A stretch of 64,000 bases of DNA from positions 1-64,000 of the forward strand of contig DASZVA010000012.1 of assembly GCA_035547395.1 (NCBI GenBank), given 5' to 3'. The notes under the pieces were generated by a model. The model was not told the origin of the DNA, did no database searches, and worked only from the letters and a program-made list of their open reading frames with translations. The stretch's first letter is position 1. Each line of letters begins with the position of its first letter. This document shows, in pieces, positions 9,901 to 14,353 of the stretch. The DNA is from CALREJ01 sp035547395 (GTDB lineage Bacteria > Patescibacteriota > Gracilibacteria > Peribacterales > Peribacteraceae). The position numbers were made by a program, and so were the translations under genes.

Positions 9901-11491
9901 GGTCCAGAACCTGAACGTCAACGATCAGGTGGACGCCGAGGTGCAGAAACAGCTCAGCGCCATTCAAGCGACGAACGCCGATATCAAGACGCTACAGTCC
10001 CAGATCGACGCGCTGAAGGCGCAGCTGTCAGAAATCGGAAGTCAGAAGTCAGTGGATAGTGGTCAATGGTCAGAAACAGGTTCGGCTGTGGATACGGGCA
10101 GTGGTTCTACTCACTACTCACTACCCACTACTCACTCGTCCGATCTCCAGGCCTCCACCCTCGACCTCGACAGCACGCTCTCCGTCGGAGGGGACACGCA
10201 CCTCGCGGGCGATCTGCACCTCGACGGCGCACTCATCGCAAGCGACATCCTGGTGCCGGGCGGGATTGCGATCGACGGCGGCGAGACGGTGAACGGCAAT
10301 CTCGCGGCGACGACGCTCCATGTGAATTCGGGCGCGGAAGTCGACGGCGCACTCACGATCAATGGCGACTTGCGCATCAACTCCGGTTCGCTGCTCTTTG
10401 GATCCGGCACGCTGCAGCTCAGCGACCTCGTCGTCCAAAAGGCATTGGTCGTCCTCGGCAACATCACGATCAACGGACTCGCCACCTTCCTCGGCGACGT
10501 CTCGATCAAGGGTGAACTCAGTGTGAGCAACCGTCAGGCGGGCTTTGCACTCATTCCGAGAACAGGCACGTCGGTCACGGTGCTGTTTGGATCCGGAGGC
10601 CTCCGCGGCACTCCTGTCGTCACGGCCAGCCCGGATGCACCGATCCTCTATGCGGTGAACAAGACCACGCAGACCGGATTCACCATCCAGCTCGCGACAC
10701 CCGCGGTGACCGACATCAAGTTCTCCTGGCTCGCACTCACCACAGACATGCCGGGCACGCAGACAGGCACGGTCGTCGCGGACAGCTCCACCGTCTTCCC
10801 GCTGGCCAGCGACAACATTCCGGTCTCGAGCGACATGGCCTGGAACGCCTGCATCCGAGGTATTGCGATGTTCGATGCTTCCGGCAAAGCGCTCTCCTGC
10901 AGCCGCTACCATGACTCCTACACCTGGCATCAGCCGGATCTCAAGATCGACTTCCTCTGGAATACCGATCTGAACCCGCCGCTGCTCGTGGTACCGGACG
11001 GCTTTGCGACGCAGGTGACGGAAGATGCGGCGGCACTCCGCGCTGCGATCACGGGATCATCGGAGACGGATGGCGCAGATACATCCGCATCCTCTGTTTC
11101 TTCTGATTCCTCTTCGTCCTCTATCTCGTCTACATCCTCTAGCTCTTCTACGTCGTCTACATCCTCTCTCACCATCGAACCGGTCACGACCGACCCGACA
11201 ACGGCCGCAGCAAGCAGCACGTCATCGGCTGACTCCGTGTCATCTGCGACATCCGTCACGGGTGATGCAGGAAGCACCGCCAGCGCAACCTCCTCGGTCA
11301 CCTCGGTTCCGTCAGTTCCGTCGGTGACTTCATCTGCTGCATCAACAGCCGTGACAGACACTCCATCTTCAACGGCAACCACAACGGACGCGACTGCGAC
11401 CTCCTCCGCACCCGCCGCGACGACGGACACGACTCCAAGTTCCGCTGCACCGGCTACAGCTGGTACTGACACGGCAACGCAGACACAATAA
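920..11491 (+). CDS. Giant secreted repeat protein, fibre/adhesin-like (3,523 aa)
   Basis: Begins with a basic N-terminus and a long hydrophobic segment with a likely signal peptidase site after VPQAHA (about residue 54). Order of parts: a repeat region with seven copies of a module ending YVKKSGDTMTGAL (the tail-fibre/collagen-like 'SGDTMTG' motif), interrupted by two blocks of LVIVD-type beta-propeller repeats (about residues 980-1280 and 1900-2200); seven FG-GAP/VCBS repeats with GDLNGDGKxD calcium-binding loops (about 2355-2700); a conserved region around YAEWFFDGNQNLQPGEIVC (about 2830-2960); a coiled coil (about 2975-3040); a beta-rich region; and a Ser/Thr-rich tail (about 3380-3520). 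No sortase motif or transmembrane tail is visible at the C-terminus. It is likely an extracellular fibre used for attachment to a host cell or surface, by inference. Phage tail-fibre origin of the modules is possible, but no phage genes are nearby. Confidence 0.85.
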   Translation: MDFFSLHRRHSEKRARLTQSMHKLVAVVTMVMTIVQAAGADGSSAVFAVPQAHAATGIFAPINYQGKISAINGTAVADGKYNMRFKIFNTATGGTPLWTETWDSTTQQVTMTGGLFSVALGSQVAMTGSVNFNTDNLYLQVEFDPSNNSSYPEVFSPRRRFGSVPYAHNADTIDGLDSSKFIRKDQSETASGTLTIKPNDASKIGLDILSTGGTSASPGLRISTNGAPDIVFGSGGTNYDVNLYRFTANVLKTDDSLYVAGALSGSTVHAEKSLTTSGTLVFEGAASGSNLYLGTSLKGAGLTDCSTGGTSKLLWNSSTGRFSCGTDQSGGLNSTGQVLTIGDARYVKKSGDTMTGALNIRPTAGSSIVGLNVAATMSGRNLVVEGSGANPLIYTTGGYVGLGTSTPGAALTFVSHNTTLDPDILFQKDSGFLLYTSDVYSSVNAVQSPQWITRRARGTSASPLAVQNGDQLGLFGFRGYTGTGFSQRAWINAIVDGTVTTAGKVPTALTFGTSPDTNEPVERMRITSSGSIGIGTNAPGSKLSVSGSVIIGKNVGSAAADANVGLEVLSTISGSTVYATNALRSSGSIVAEGTISGANLFVGTSIKGAGLTSCSNSATSKLLWNSTTGRFSCGTDQSSSFSSGNVITIGDARYVKKSGDTMTGALVINVTNGSLGTIGLKVINTLSGAIIHAEKQLTSSGVIVGKQSGVSTGSGVLTIANTTRYGTGAYIFASGSDLALDSNHSNAHIAPNILFGYKGNFDTNLYRFAASILKTDGSLYVTNTLSGAVVHANSSLSSSGTLTVHGIARFQNNVNVVGTVSGSTIYAINSLRSSGSIVAEGTISGANLFVGTSIKGAGLTNCNSSNSALQWNSSTGRFSCGTISVGTTFSTGQVITIGDARYVKKSGDTMTGALNIRPTAGSNTLGLNVAATMSGRALTIEGTGSVPLLSTSVTRGGLVMGTQTGSAIQPQLNITGRLHPPLVGSGSTSGYGQTIAIQGNRAYVGSELNKVDAIDITNPLKPTLLGSVGGIGYSYGMAAAGQYLYSLNNLDLNIYDISGEGVPVLISTTRPASPGLSIAVQGRYAYITEGSGTLVTYDVSNPVHPVMTGSGSTGNDPLTVVVNGRYAYVSNYYGKSVQIFDLKNPANPSLVSTISTSHFVYTVASQGRYLYATEQGAPDYLQIFDVSNPSSPTTVSTSQIINDPGNYMVVQGRYVYISQANAGTIQSVDVSNPASPVLTSTIKMAAGSTPEQIAVKGRYLYATQLISPATIQVYDLGGEYVQQMEAGGIETETLSVRTTIQGMDASLQGATTIGRSLEVNGGASFGSGGQVIIGGYTGVVLNVRGTISGSTVIAENSFSGAGLSSCNSANNFLQWNSSTGRFGCGTVSGSTGTGNIIATGDARYVKKSGDTMTGALTINVTGGNVSTVGLKVINTMSGAIVHAEKTLSTSGTLVFEGAASGSSLYLGTSLKGAGLSSCNSTNNALQWNSSTGRFGCTTITGGTSFSTGQVITIGDNRYVKKSGDTMTGALTINVTGGNVSTVGLKVINTLSGAIVHAEKSLTSSGTLVFEGAASGSSLYLGTSLKGAGLTDCSDGVLSKLLWSSATGRFSCGTDQSGASGISQSVADQRYVKKSGDTMTGALTINVTGGSPGTIGLKVLNTLSGAVIHAEKNLTSSGTLNIKGIATFQNNVNVAGTLSGKTLTIMNGNSYLLGNVGIGKSGTPNSKLEVAGTISGSTIYAASALRSSGSIVAEGTISGANLFVGTSIKGAGLTNCNSTNNALQWSSSTGRFSCGTITSGTSFSTGQVITIGDGRYVKKSGDTMTGALNIRPTVGMNTVGLNVAAVMSGRSLVIEGTGSVPLISTQLQYGTIVMGTGAYRTLTGAAIMEPQLNIRGRLTSGRIGSGSTRTHPYDVAVQGQYAYVVDQGSSLLQVFDIANPAHPTVVGSASTASSPANIRVQGKYAYIGLGGSTDLQVFDISNPSAPVVIDSYVNGSYSTMHTAVQGRYVYMLSTSKLLVLDFANPAAPVLVGSVSTSTNPRQIQVLGRYAYVTNGSTTNTLQIFDVGNPANPSSVGTVAAGSNPQGVAVQGRYAYVANDGSSTLGIYDISNPSSATAVATISTSSSPIDVKVQGRMAYVLAGSAIDMIDISNPLAPYKVGSVSLAGSSLPQFFAVSGRYAYVPDYGIQSLSVFDLGGAYIQALEAGSVKVSSLDVTAGIHGMDLSLAGGAAIAGSLVVTGNAVFGSGGLVSIGAISGNTLVVRGTTSGSVIHAESLLTSSGSIIATKDVVIHGAVLTRYGVQMMSGALITELSGFNDSIDLEANLAIHGITRMTTQGNLVHIGSIQGGAATLTAGGIFATKVDYTTGVSPISVAAGDLNGDGDPDIVAANYTSGTISVFLNNGSGTFASKVDYTTGSNPFSVAIGDLNGDGKPDIAVANYSSTTVSVFLNKGNGTFAAKVDYTTGSNPYSVAIGDLNGDGKSDIAVTNHTSNTVSVFLNKGDGTFASKVDYTTGSQPHSVAIGDINGDGKADLAVANQGSNSVSVFLNKGEGTFATKVDYTTGTFPNSVAIGDLNGDGKSDLAVANYTSSTVSAFLNTGTGSFATKVDYTTGSNPFSVAIGDLNGDGKADLAVADYGASTASVFLNTGTGSFAAKVDYTTGSSSHSIAISDFNGDGKNDLVVADYGASSISVLMNTITQSVRTFSGSGALTVVNKTRTGTGIYAFSSGSAVLALEAGTQSGSRTPDILFGYKGTFDTKITRTGTGALTFQSNTGVLLTLNTGMTNAKQDVFRIISQVNNGKGTLPNNLVFRVNGSGAVYSDAAFHSNGADYAEWFFDGNQNLQPGEIVCIDVTRNNAVKRCTRDGDNDVMGVVSTNPAFIGNTITGAEGLMPPGYVLVGLIGQVPTKVMVTGTGTIHPGDQLTAASTPGYARKARPGESTLGVALESIDHGTGTINVLISRRNSSLTVDTVSQKVLDTIASMKIGDEVQTMVAGAVQNLNVNDQVDAEVQKQLSAIQATNADIKTLQSQIDALKAQLSEIGSQKSVDSGQWSETGSAVDTGSGSTHYSLPTTHSSDLQASTLDLDSTLSVGGDTHLAGDLHLDGALIASDILVPGGIAIDGGETVNGNLAATTLHVNSGAEVDGALTINGDLRINSGSLLFGSGTLQLSDLVVQKALVVLGNITINGLATFLGDVSIKGELSVSNRQAGFALIPRTGTSVTVLFGSGGLRGTPVVTASPDAPILYAVNKTTQTGFTIQLATPAVTDIKFSWLALTTDMPGTQTGTVVADSSTVFPLASDNIPVSSDMAWNACIRGIAMFDASGKALSCSRYHDSYTWHQPDLKIDFLWNTDLNPPLLVVPDGFATQVTEDAAALRAAITGSSETDGADTSASSVSSDSSSSSISSTSSSSSTSSTSSLTIEPVTTDPTTAAASSTSSADSVSSATSVTGDAGSTASATSSVTSVPSVPSVTSSAASTAVTDTPSSTATTTDATATSSAPAATTDTTPSSAAPATAGTDTATQTQ
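1816..6400 (+). repeat. Seven tandem-interspersed fibre modules inside the giant gene
   Basis: Each module reads approximately KGAGLxxC - WNSSTGRFxCGT - GQVITIGDxRYVKKSGDTMTGAL. Copies lie near 1816-2000, 2746-2925, 3496-3660, 5000-5165, 5336-5510, 5678-5845 and 6229-6400. Nucleotide identity between some copies is very high (for example the two around 5160-5300 and 5510-5650), suggesting recent duplication or gene conversion. Confidence 0.85.
3860..4765 (+). repeat. LVIVD-type beta-propeller repeat block 1
   Basis: Repeats of the pattern 'V.G.YAY(V/I)....... (L/I)QIFD(V/I)SNP..P..(V/I)' occur about every 43 residues, characteristic of LVIVD repeats. They end in VYDLGGEYVQQMEAG. Confidence 0.75.
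6625..7530 (+). repeat. LVIVD-type beta-propeller repeat block 2
   Basis: A second run of the same repeat (LQVFDISNPSAP, LQIFDVGNPANP, LGIYDISNPSSA), ending in VFDLGGAYIQALEAG. It is parallel to block 1 but clearly diverged, so the two blocks are duplicated propeller domains. Confidence 0.75.
7990..9015 (+). repeat. Seven 147-bp FG-GAP/VCBS repeats
   Basis: Seven consecutive 49-residue units of the form KVDYTTG - SVAIGDLNGDGKxDIAVANY - VSVFLNxGxGTFA. The Asp/Asn positions of GDLNGDGKPD are typical calcium-binding FG-GAP loops. The DNA repeats are coding, not a CRISPR or satellite. Confidence 0.85.
10030..10142 (+). repeat. In-frame short-word insertion in the giant gene
   Basis: The stretch consists of degenerate words (agtcagaagtcag, agtggatagtgg) followed, after a spacer, by their opposed counterparts (ctactcactactcactaccc). 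It resembles the intergenic word repeats of this genome and encodes a Ser/Gln/Thr-rich linker between the coiled coil and the following beta-rich region. Confidence 0.6.
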
Positions 11492-11533
11492 GCTGCGGCC
11501 AAGAATAGCCGCTCTCAGACATAATATCCGAGC

Positions 11534-11602
11534 GCGCCCATTCCTGGGCGCAATGATAAAAGAGCGTGTTATCCTGAGCCCGACCCATTCGACAAGCTCA
11601 GG
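11534..11602. repeat. Two palindromic elements downstream of the giant gene
   Basis: Hairpin 1 is GCGCCCA-TTCC-TGGGCGC at 11534-11551, the same sequence as the hairpin after ndk (25270) in the opposite orientation. Hairpin 2 is CCTGAGC...GCTCAGG at 11573-11602, enclosing the 'ATTCGACAA' type core known from dispersed palindromes in many environmental genomes. They lie between convergent genes and may serve as terminators, although no clear T-run follows. Confidence 0.6.
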
Positions 11603-11677
11603 GTAAACGCCGGGCGACACGAATGACTGTCGTGGTTTGTCGAGCTCGCCCTGACACGTTTCCCATTTAGAACTGCA

Positions 11678-12340
11678 TCAAATCAAATTGAAGATGTTCA
11701 GCACGAACTGCATGATCCCAAACACCCACGCCGACAGAATGTGAATCGGCAGGAACATTTCAGCAACGATGAGCCCGATCAGAATGTACGGACCGATGCG
11801 GACGAAATCCTCGTAGCGTTCTTCATATTGATACGGGATGAACTGCCGGACGATGTTCGATCCGTCGAGCGGCGCGACCGGGAATAAGTTGAACGCCATG
11901 AGCGCGAGATTCACGAAGAGCGATGCGTTAAGAATCTGAATCAGAATCGTCCACGCCGGTGACGGACCGGTGGGATTGCTGAGCAGAGACCCGAGCGAAA
12001 ATCCATTGCCATGCGTGACGAGCAAAAGAAGCAGGAACGAAATGAACGCGAGCACGAGGTTGCTGAACGGGCCCGCGAGCGCCACCAGGCTGAGGTCACG
12101 CTTGGGATGCCGGAAGTAGCGGCTGTCGACCGGCACGGGCTTCGCCCATCCGAATCCGATCACCAGGAACATGATCGCCCCGAGCAGATCCAGGTGCGCG
12201 ATCGGATTGAGGGTCAGGCGTCCGTTCTGGCCGGGTGTCGGGTCGCCGAACCTGCTCGCGACAAAGGCATGCGCCCATTCGTGCACCGAAATCGCGATCA
12301 GCACGGCGATGATGTAGGTCGGATTCAGGAAAGAAGTCAC
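11678..12340 (-). CDS. Site-2 protease family (M50) membrane metalloprotease
   Basis: About 220 aa from a GTG start at 12340 (VTSFLNPTYIIAVL). Zinc ligands are visible in SVHEWAHAF (HExxH), and the third-ligand region is NLFPVAPLDGSNI (NxxPxxPLDG), both hallmarks of compact M50 rhomboid-like S2P homologues. Four to five hydrophobic segments are present. An upstream ATG at 12463 would add 41 residues, but that stretch is encoded by a palindromic word repeat, so I prefer the internal GTG. Such proteins carry out regulated intramembrane proteolysis; the substrate is unknown. It is convergent with the giant gene. Confidence 0.85.
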   Translation of the reverse strand: MTSFLNPTYIIAVLIAISVHEWAHAFVASRFGDPTPGQNGRLTLNPIAHLDLLGAIMFLVIGFGWAKPVPVDSRYFRHPKRDLSLVALAGPFSNLVLAFISFLLLLLVTHGNGFSLGSLLSNPTGPSPAWTILIQILNASLFVNLALMAFNLFPVAPLDGSNIVRQFIPYQYEERYEDFVRIGPYILIGLIVAEMFLPIHILSAWVFGIMQFVLNIFNLI

Positions 12341-12345
12341 CTGAA

Positions 12346-12437
12346 GAGGATACCGAAGGAACCGAGGGAACCAAAGGCGCCGAGGTGAATTCCCCATACG
12401 TCGGTCCCCTTGGTCCCATCGGTGCCCTCGGATACCT
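12346..12437. repeat. Word-repeat palindrome (ACCGAAGG/CCTTGGT family)
   Basis: The left arm has accgaagg-aaccgaggg-aaccaaagg-cgccgagg; the right arm has cggtcccc-ttggtcccatcggtgccctcgg. The arms are opposed and flanked by ggatacc/ggatacc-like ends. It lies between divergent S2P and rpmB. The same word family recurs at 61381. Confidence 0.65.
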
Positions 12438-12487
12438 GCAAACTCCGGTTGACGGATCCGCAATGCGCCATTACTCTAGCGCAACCC

Positions 12488-12697
12488 ATGGCCCGCATGT
12501 GCTCCAAAACCGGCAAAAAGACCTCGTTTGGCAACACGCGAAGCCACTCGCTGCGCCACACCCGCAGAAACTGGAAGGCCAACATCCAGAAGAAGCGCGT
12601 GTTTGATCCGGCCACCGGTGAATTCAAGACAATGAAGGTCTCGACGGCCTATCTTCGAACTTTGGCAAAACGCCTCCAACAGGGGAAAAAAGCATAA
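12488..12697 (+). CDS. rpmB: 50S ribosomal protein bL28
   Basis: 69 aa. MARMCSKTGKKTSFGNTRSH matches the bL28 N-terminal pattern (MARxCxxTGKxxxxGNxxSH), followed by RRNWKANIQKKRV and the C-terminal KVSTAYLRTLAKR. It binds 23S rRNA in the large subunit. Start chosen at 12488; a second ATG lies three codons later. A TACTCT box sits 10 nt before the ATG. Unusually, a second recoded copy of the last 13 codons follows 93 bp downstream (see 12788). Codons in the intact tail are AT-richer (ttg, gca, aaa, ggg) than those of the ghost copy. Confidence 0.9.
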   Translation: MARMCSKTGKKTSFGNTRSHSLRHTRRNWKANIQKKRVFDPATGEFKTMKVSTAYLRTLAKRLQQGKKA

Positions 12698-12743
12698 ATG
12701 TAACAACAATCAATGATTGTAGGATCGGTTCCTCTATTTTTGT

Positions 12744-12790
12744 CATGGTGAGCGTAGCCCGCCCGTGCCGGTCGGACGGGCCGAACCATG
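12744..12790. repeat. CATGGTGAG...CGAACCATG palindromic element
   Basis: The outer arms CATGGTGAGCG / CGAACCATG and inner arms GCCCGCCCGT / CGGACGGGC form a long hairpin. The same type of element occurs inverted at 31384-31421. It separates bL28 from the ghost bL28 tail. Confidence 0.75.
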
Positions 12791-12832
12791 CGCACACTCG
12801 CCAAGCGCCTGCAGCAAGGCAAGAAAGCCTAA
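12791..12832 (+). pseudogene. Ghost bL28 C-terminus (RTLAKRLQQGKKA-stop)
   Basis: Reads RTLAKRLQQGKKA followed by TAA, identical in protein to the end of the intact rpmB but differing at most third codon positions. Only the last 13 codons remain; the preceding ATG (12788) belongs to the palindromic element. No ribosome-binding site is seen, so it is probably a remnant rather than an expressed peptide. It stops 1 bp before the convergent release-factor gene ends. Confidence 0.8.
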
Positions 12833-12833
12833 A

Positions 12834-13238
12834 TCAGAAATGCAGATCGTCTCTGCGCAGATCCTTCAGGAACGCGCGGTGATGTTTTTCGTCGAGGATG
12901 GTCTCCTTCGCACGGCGGCTTCTCCTCGCTTTCTGTTTGCGGATCTTGAAGATCTCGCGCGCCTTTTTGGATTCCTTCCCCTTTACCTGCTCTTCGATTT
13001 TGAGGATTAAGAGTTTCCACGCGCTGAGTCTGTTTTTGCTCTGTTCGCGATATTTCTGCACTTTCACCTCGATGCCCGTCGGCAAATGTTTCAGATGAAC
13101 GGTCGACGAGGTCTTGTTGATCTTCTGCCCGCCGTGGCCGGAACCGCGGATAAATTTTTCTTCCACGTCCTCGGCCCGCACTTGCAGTTCGGCGGCCATG
13201 TCGAGCGAAGGCTTTGGGAGGTCGATCGGGAAGGGCAT
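12834..13238 (-). CDS. ArfB-like peptide chain release factor (GGQ domain)
   Basis: About 134 aa. It carries the RF-1 catalytic motif in IRGSGHGGQKINKTSS (GGQ that hydrolyses peptidyl-tRNA) followed by VHLKHLPTGIEVKVQ, then a basic Lys/Arg-rich C-terminal helix (KARRSRRAKETILDEK). It lacks the codon-recognition domain, so it fits the ArfB/YaeJ/ICT1 class that rescues stalled ribosomes. Start taken at 13238 because a TATCTT box ends 6 nt upstream with TTGTTT 16 nt before it; an ATG at 13253 would add 5 residues. Confidence 0.85.
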   Translation of the reverse strand: MPFPIDLPKPSLDMAAELQVRAEDVEEKFIRGSGHGGQKINKTSSTVHLKHLPTGIEVKVQKYREQSKNRLSAWKLLILKIEEQVKGKESKKAREIFKIRKQKARRSRRAKETILDEKHHRAFLKDLRRDDLHF

Positions 13239-13313
13239 AGAAGAAAGATACAAGCCGCAAGCTAAGAAACAAGTTGTAGTGAGATAGGTGGGCTGAAGAA
13301 ATCCGAAGCTTCA

Positions 13314-13342
13314 TTGAGTGGCGTTTCGTTCAACGGTAAAAT
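13314..13342 (+). promoter_or_regulatory. Promoter placing the start of transcription at the ATG
   Basis: TTGAGT at 13314-13319, a 17-nt spacer and TAAAAT at 13337-13342. The ATG at 13350 begins 8 nt after the box, so the transcript should be leaderless. Confidence 0.6.
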
Positions 13343-13349
13343 TTTTTGG

Positions 13350-13655
13350 ATGCGCAAATTTCATCTGTTCCCGGTCATTCTCTTCTTCAGCCTGTTGTGG
13401 GTTATGTCCACTCTCTTGTTTTTACCCGATTCCGTCCAATATTGCGGAGGATATCGGTCTTACTCGTTCTTACACCCGTTCGTTGGCACTTTCGTCCATG
13501 GAGTTTCTCAAATTTGTTTTGCACCCGATCTGCCGGACTTCCTCAACGTACTCGGCCGCTCCTTTTATCTCTCCGTCTATTTTCTCGCTTTTATCATCAT
13601 CGTTCGCGGGATTTCACTTCTTTGGGCACAAAGATCCTCCCGCGGATCGTCTTGA
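13350..13655 (+). CDS. Small membrane protein, function unknown
   Basis: About 101 aa with two clear hydrophobic helices: residues about 5-25 (LFPVILFFSLLWVMSTLLFL) and about 72-94 (FYLSVYFLAFIIIVRGISLLW). Between them is an aromatic loop with two cysteines (YCGG and ICFAP). No family recognised. The start at 13350 is supported by the promoter at 13314-13342; an upstream in-frame ATG at 13314 lies inside that promoter. Confidence 0.55.
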   Translation: MRKFHLFPVILFFSLLWVMSTLLFLPDSVQYCGGYRSYSFLHPFVGTFVHGVSQICFAPDLPDFLNVLGRSFYLSVYFLAFIIIVRGISLLWAQRSSRGSS

Positions 13656-13660
13656 ATTCG

Positions 13661-13751
<91 letters not shown>

Positions 13752-13791
13752 GTATTGGTTGGTGATGAGAATGAAGATGGAGCCAGGTGCG

Positions 13792-13810
13792 ATGGCGCGC
13801 TAGGCGCCAT
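13792..13810. repeat. Perfect palindrome between tRNA-Ser and its ghost 5' end
   Basis: ATGGCGC-GCTAG-GCGCCAT at 13792-13810. It directly abuts the ghost tRNA sequence. Confidence 0.75.
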
Positions 13811-13825
13811 TTATGCAACCTCTCC
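13811..13825 (-). pseudogene. Ghost of the tRNA-Ser 5' end
   Basis: On the minus strand GGAGAGGTTGCATA repeats the first 14 nt of the tRNA (GGAGAGGTCGCATA) with one change. It sits just downstream of a good promoter (13838-13865) and upstream of the palindrome, as if the tRNA originally began here. Confidence 0.7.
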
Positions 13826-13837
13826 AGAGTGGGCCAT

Positions 13838-13865
13838 AGTATAAGGATTCTGACGTGCTGCTCAA
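13838..13865 (-). promoter_or_regulatory. Promoter for tRNA-Ser
   Basis: On the minus strand TTGAGC (13860-13865), a 16-nt spacer and TATACT (13838-13843). Predicted initiation is about 6 nt before the ghost tRNA 5' end. Confidence 0.7.
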
Positions 13866-13876
13866 CGAGAAATATG

Positions 13877-13899
13877 AAAAAGGCGCCGATTCAGGCGCC
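13877..13899 (-). terminator. Intrinsic terminator of the 85-aa membrane protein gene
   Basis: On the minus strand GGCGCC-TGAATC-GGCGCC is followed by TTTTT, 24 bp beyond the stop codon at 13923. Confidence 0.8.
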
Positions 13900-13922
13900 C
13901 TCTTCGAGGTTCAATCATAAAT

Positions 13923-14180
13923 TCACTTCACGCTGCACTGCCCGCAGCAGCAGAAACCCGTGATCTTCTTCACAAGAAAGAGGTTGAACGCGAGCGCGAC
14001 CAACGCCATGGAATCCGGGATCGTGCCGAAGGTCAGACCCGTGGACAGGAAGTGCGCCTTGTAGACGCCGACGAGAGCAAACAGCGCGGCAATCACGGCA
14101 ATCACACCGATGATGATGCGCACGGCGAGGCAAAACTGGCACCAGCCTTTGCTCGATTTTTTGGAGGATTTGGAAAACAT
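13923..14180 (-). CDS. Small two-TM protein with cysteine-rich ends, unknown
   Basis: 85 aa. A Lys/Ser-rich N-terminus with WCQFC is followed by two hydrophobic helices (about residues 20-43 and 57-72) and a CCCGQC motif close to the C-terminus. The paired CxxC-type clusters on the same side of the membrane could bind metal or form disulphides. No family recognised. It is followed by a strong terminator, so it is probably monocistronic. Confidence 0.6.
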   Translation of the reverse strand: MFSKSSKKSSKGWCQFCLAVRIIIGVIAVIAALFALVGVYKAHFLSTGLTFGTIPDSMALVALAFNLFLVKKITGFCCCGQCSVK

Positions 14181-14280
14181 GAAGGGGAAGGAAAGATGGG
14201 CAAAAGTGTACGCCCCGCCTTCGGCCTCACAAAAAAGGAGGAATGGACAAAAAGAGCGACGATATGCCTTACATGCGCTC

Positions 14281-14327
14281 CCCTCTCCTGGCTGGCATGC
14301 GGGTGGCAGGAGAGGGGTTGGGGGTGA
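14281..14327. repeat. CCCTCTCC...GGAGAGGG palindromic element
   Basis: CCCTCTCCTG ... CAGGAGAGGG followed by GTTGGGGGTGAGG. It is the same family as the three elements at 19437-19915. It lies just upstream of pheT. Confidence 0.75.
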
Positions 14328-14353
14328 GGTCGTTTTTGCTGTACTCTTGCTTC

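Noticed and set aside
920..11491. Prophage region, because of tail-fibre-like SGDTMTG modules
   Set aside because: No capsid, terminase, integrase or lysis genes; signal peptide and propeller domains fit a surface protein.
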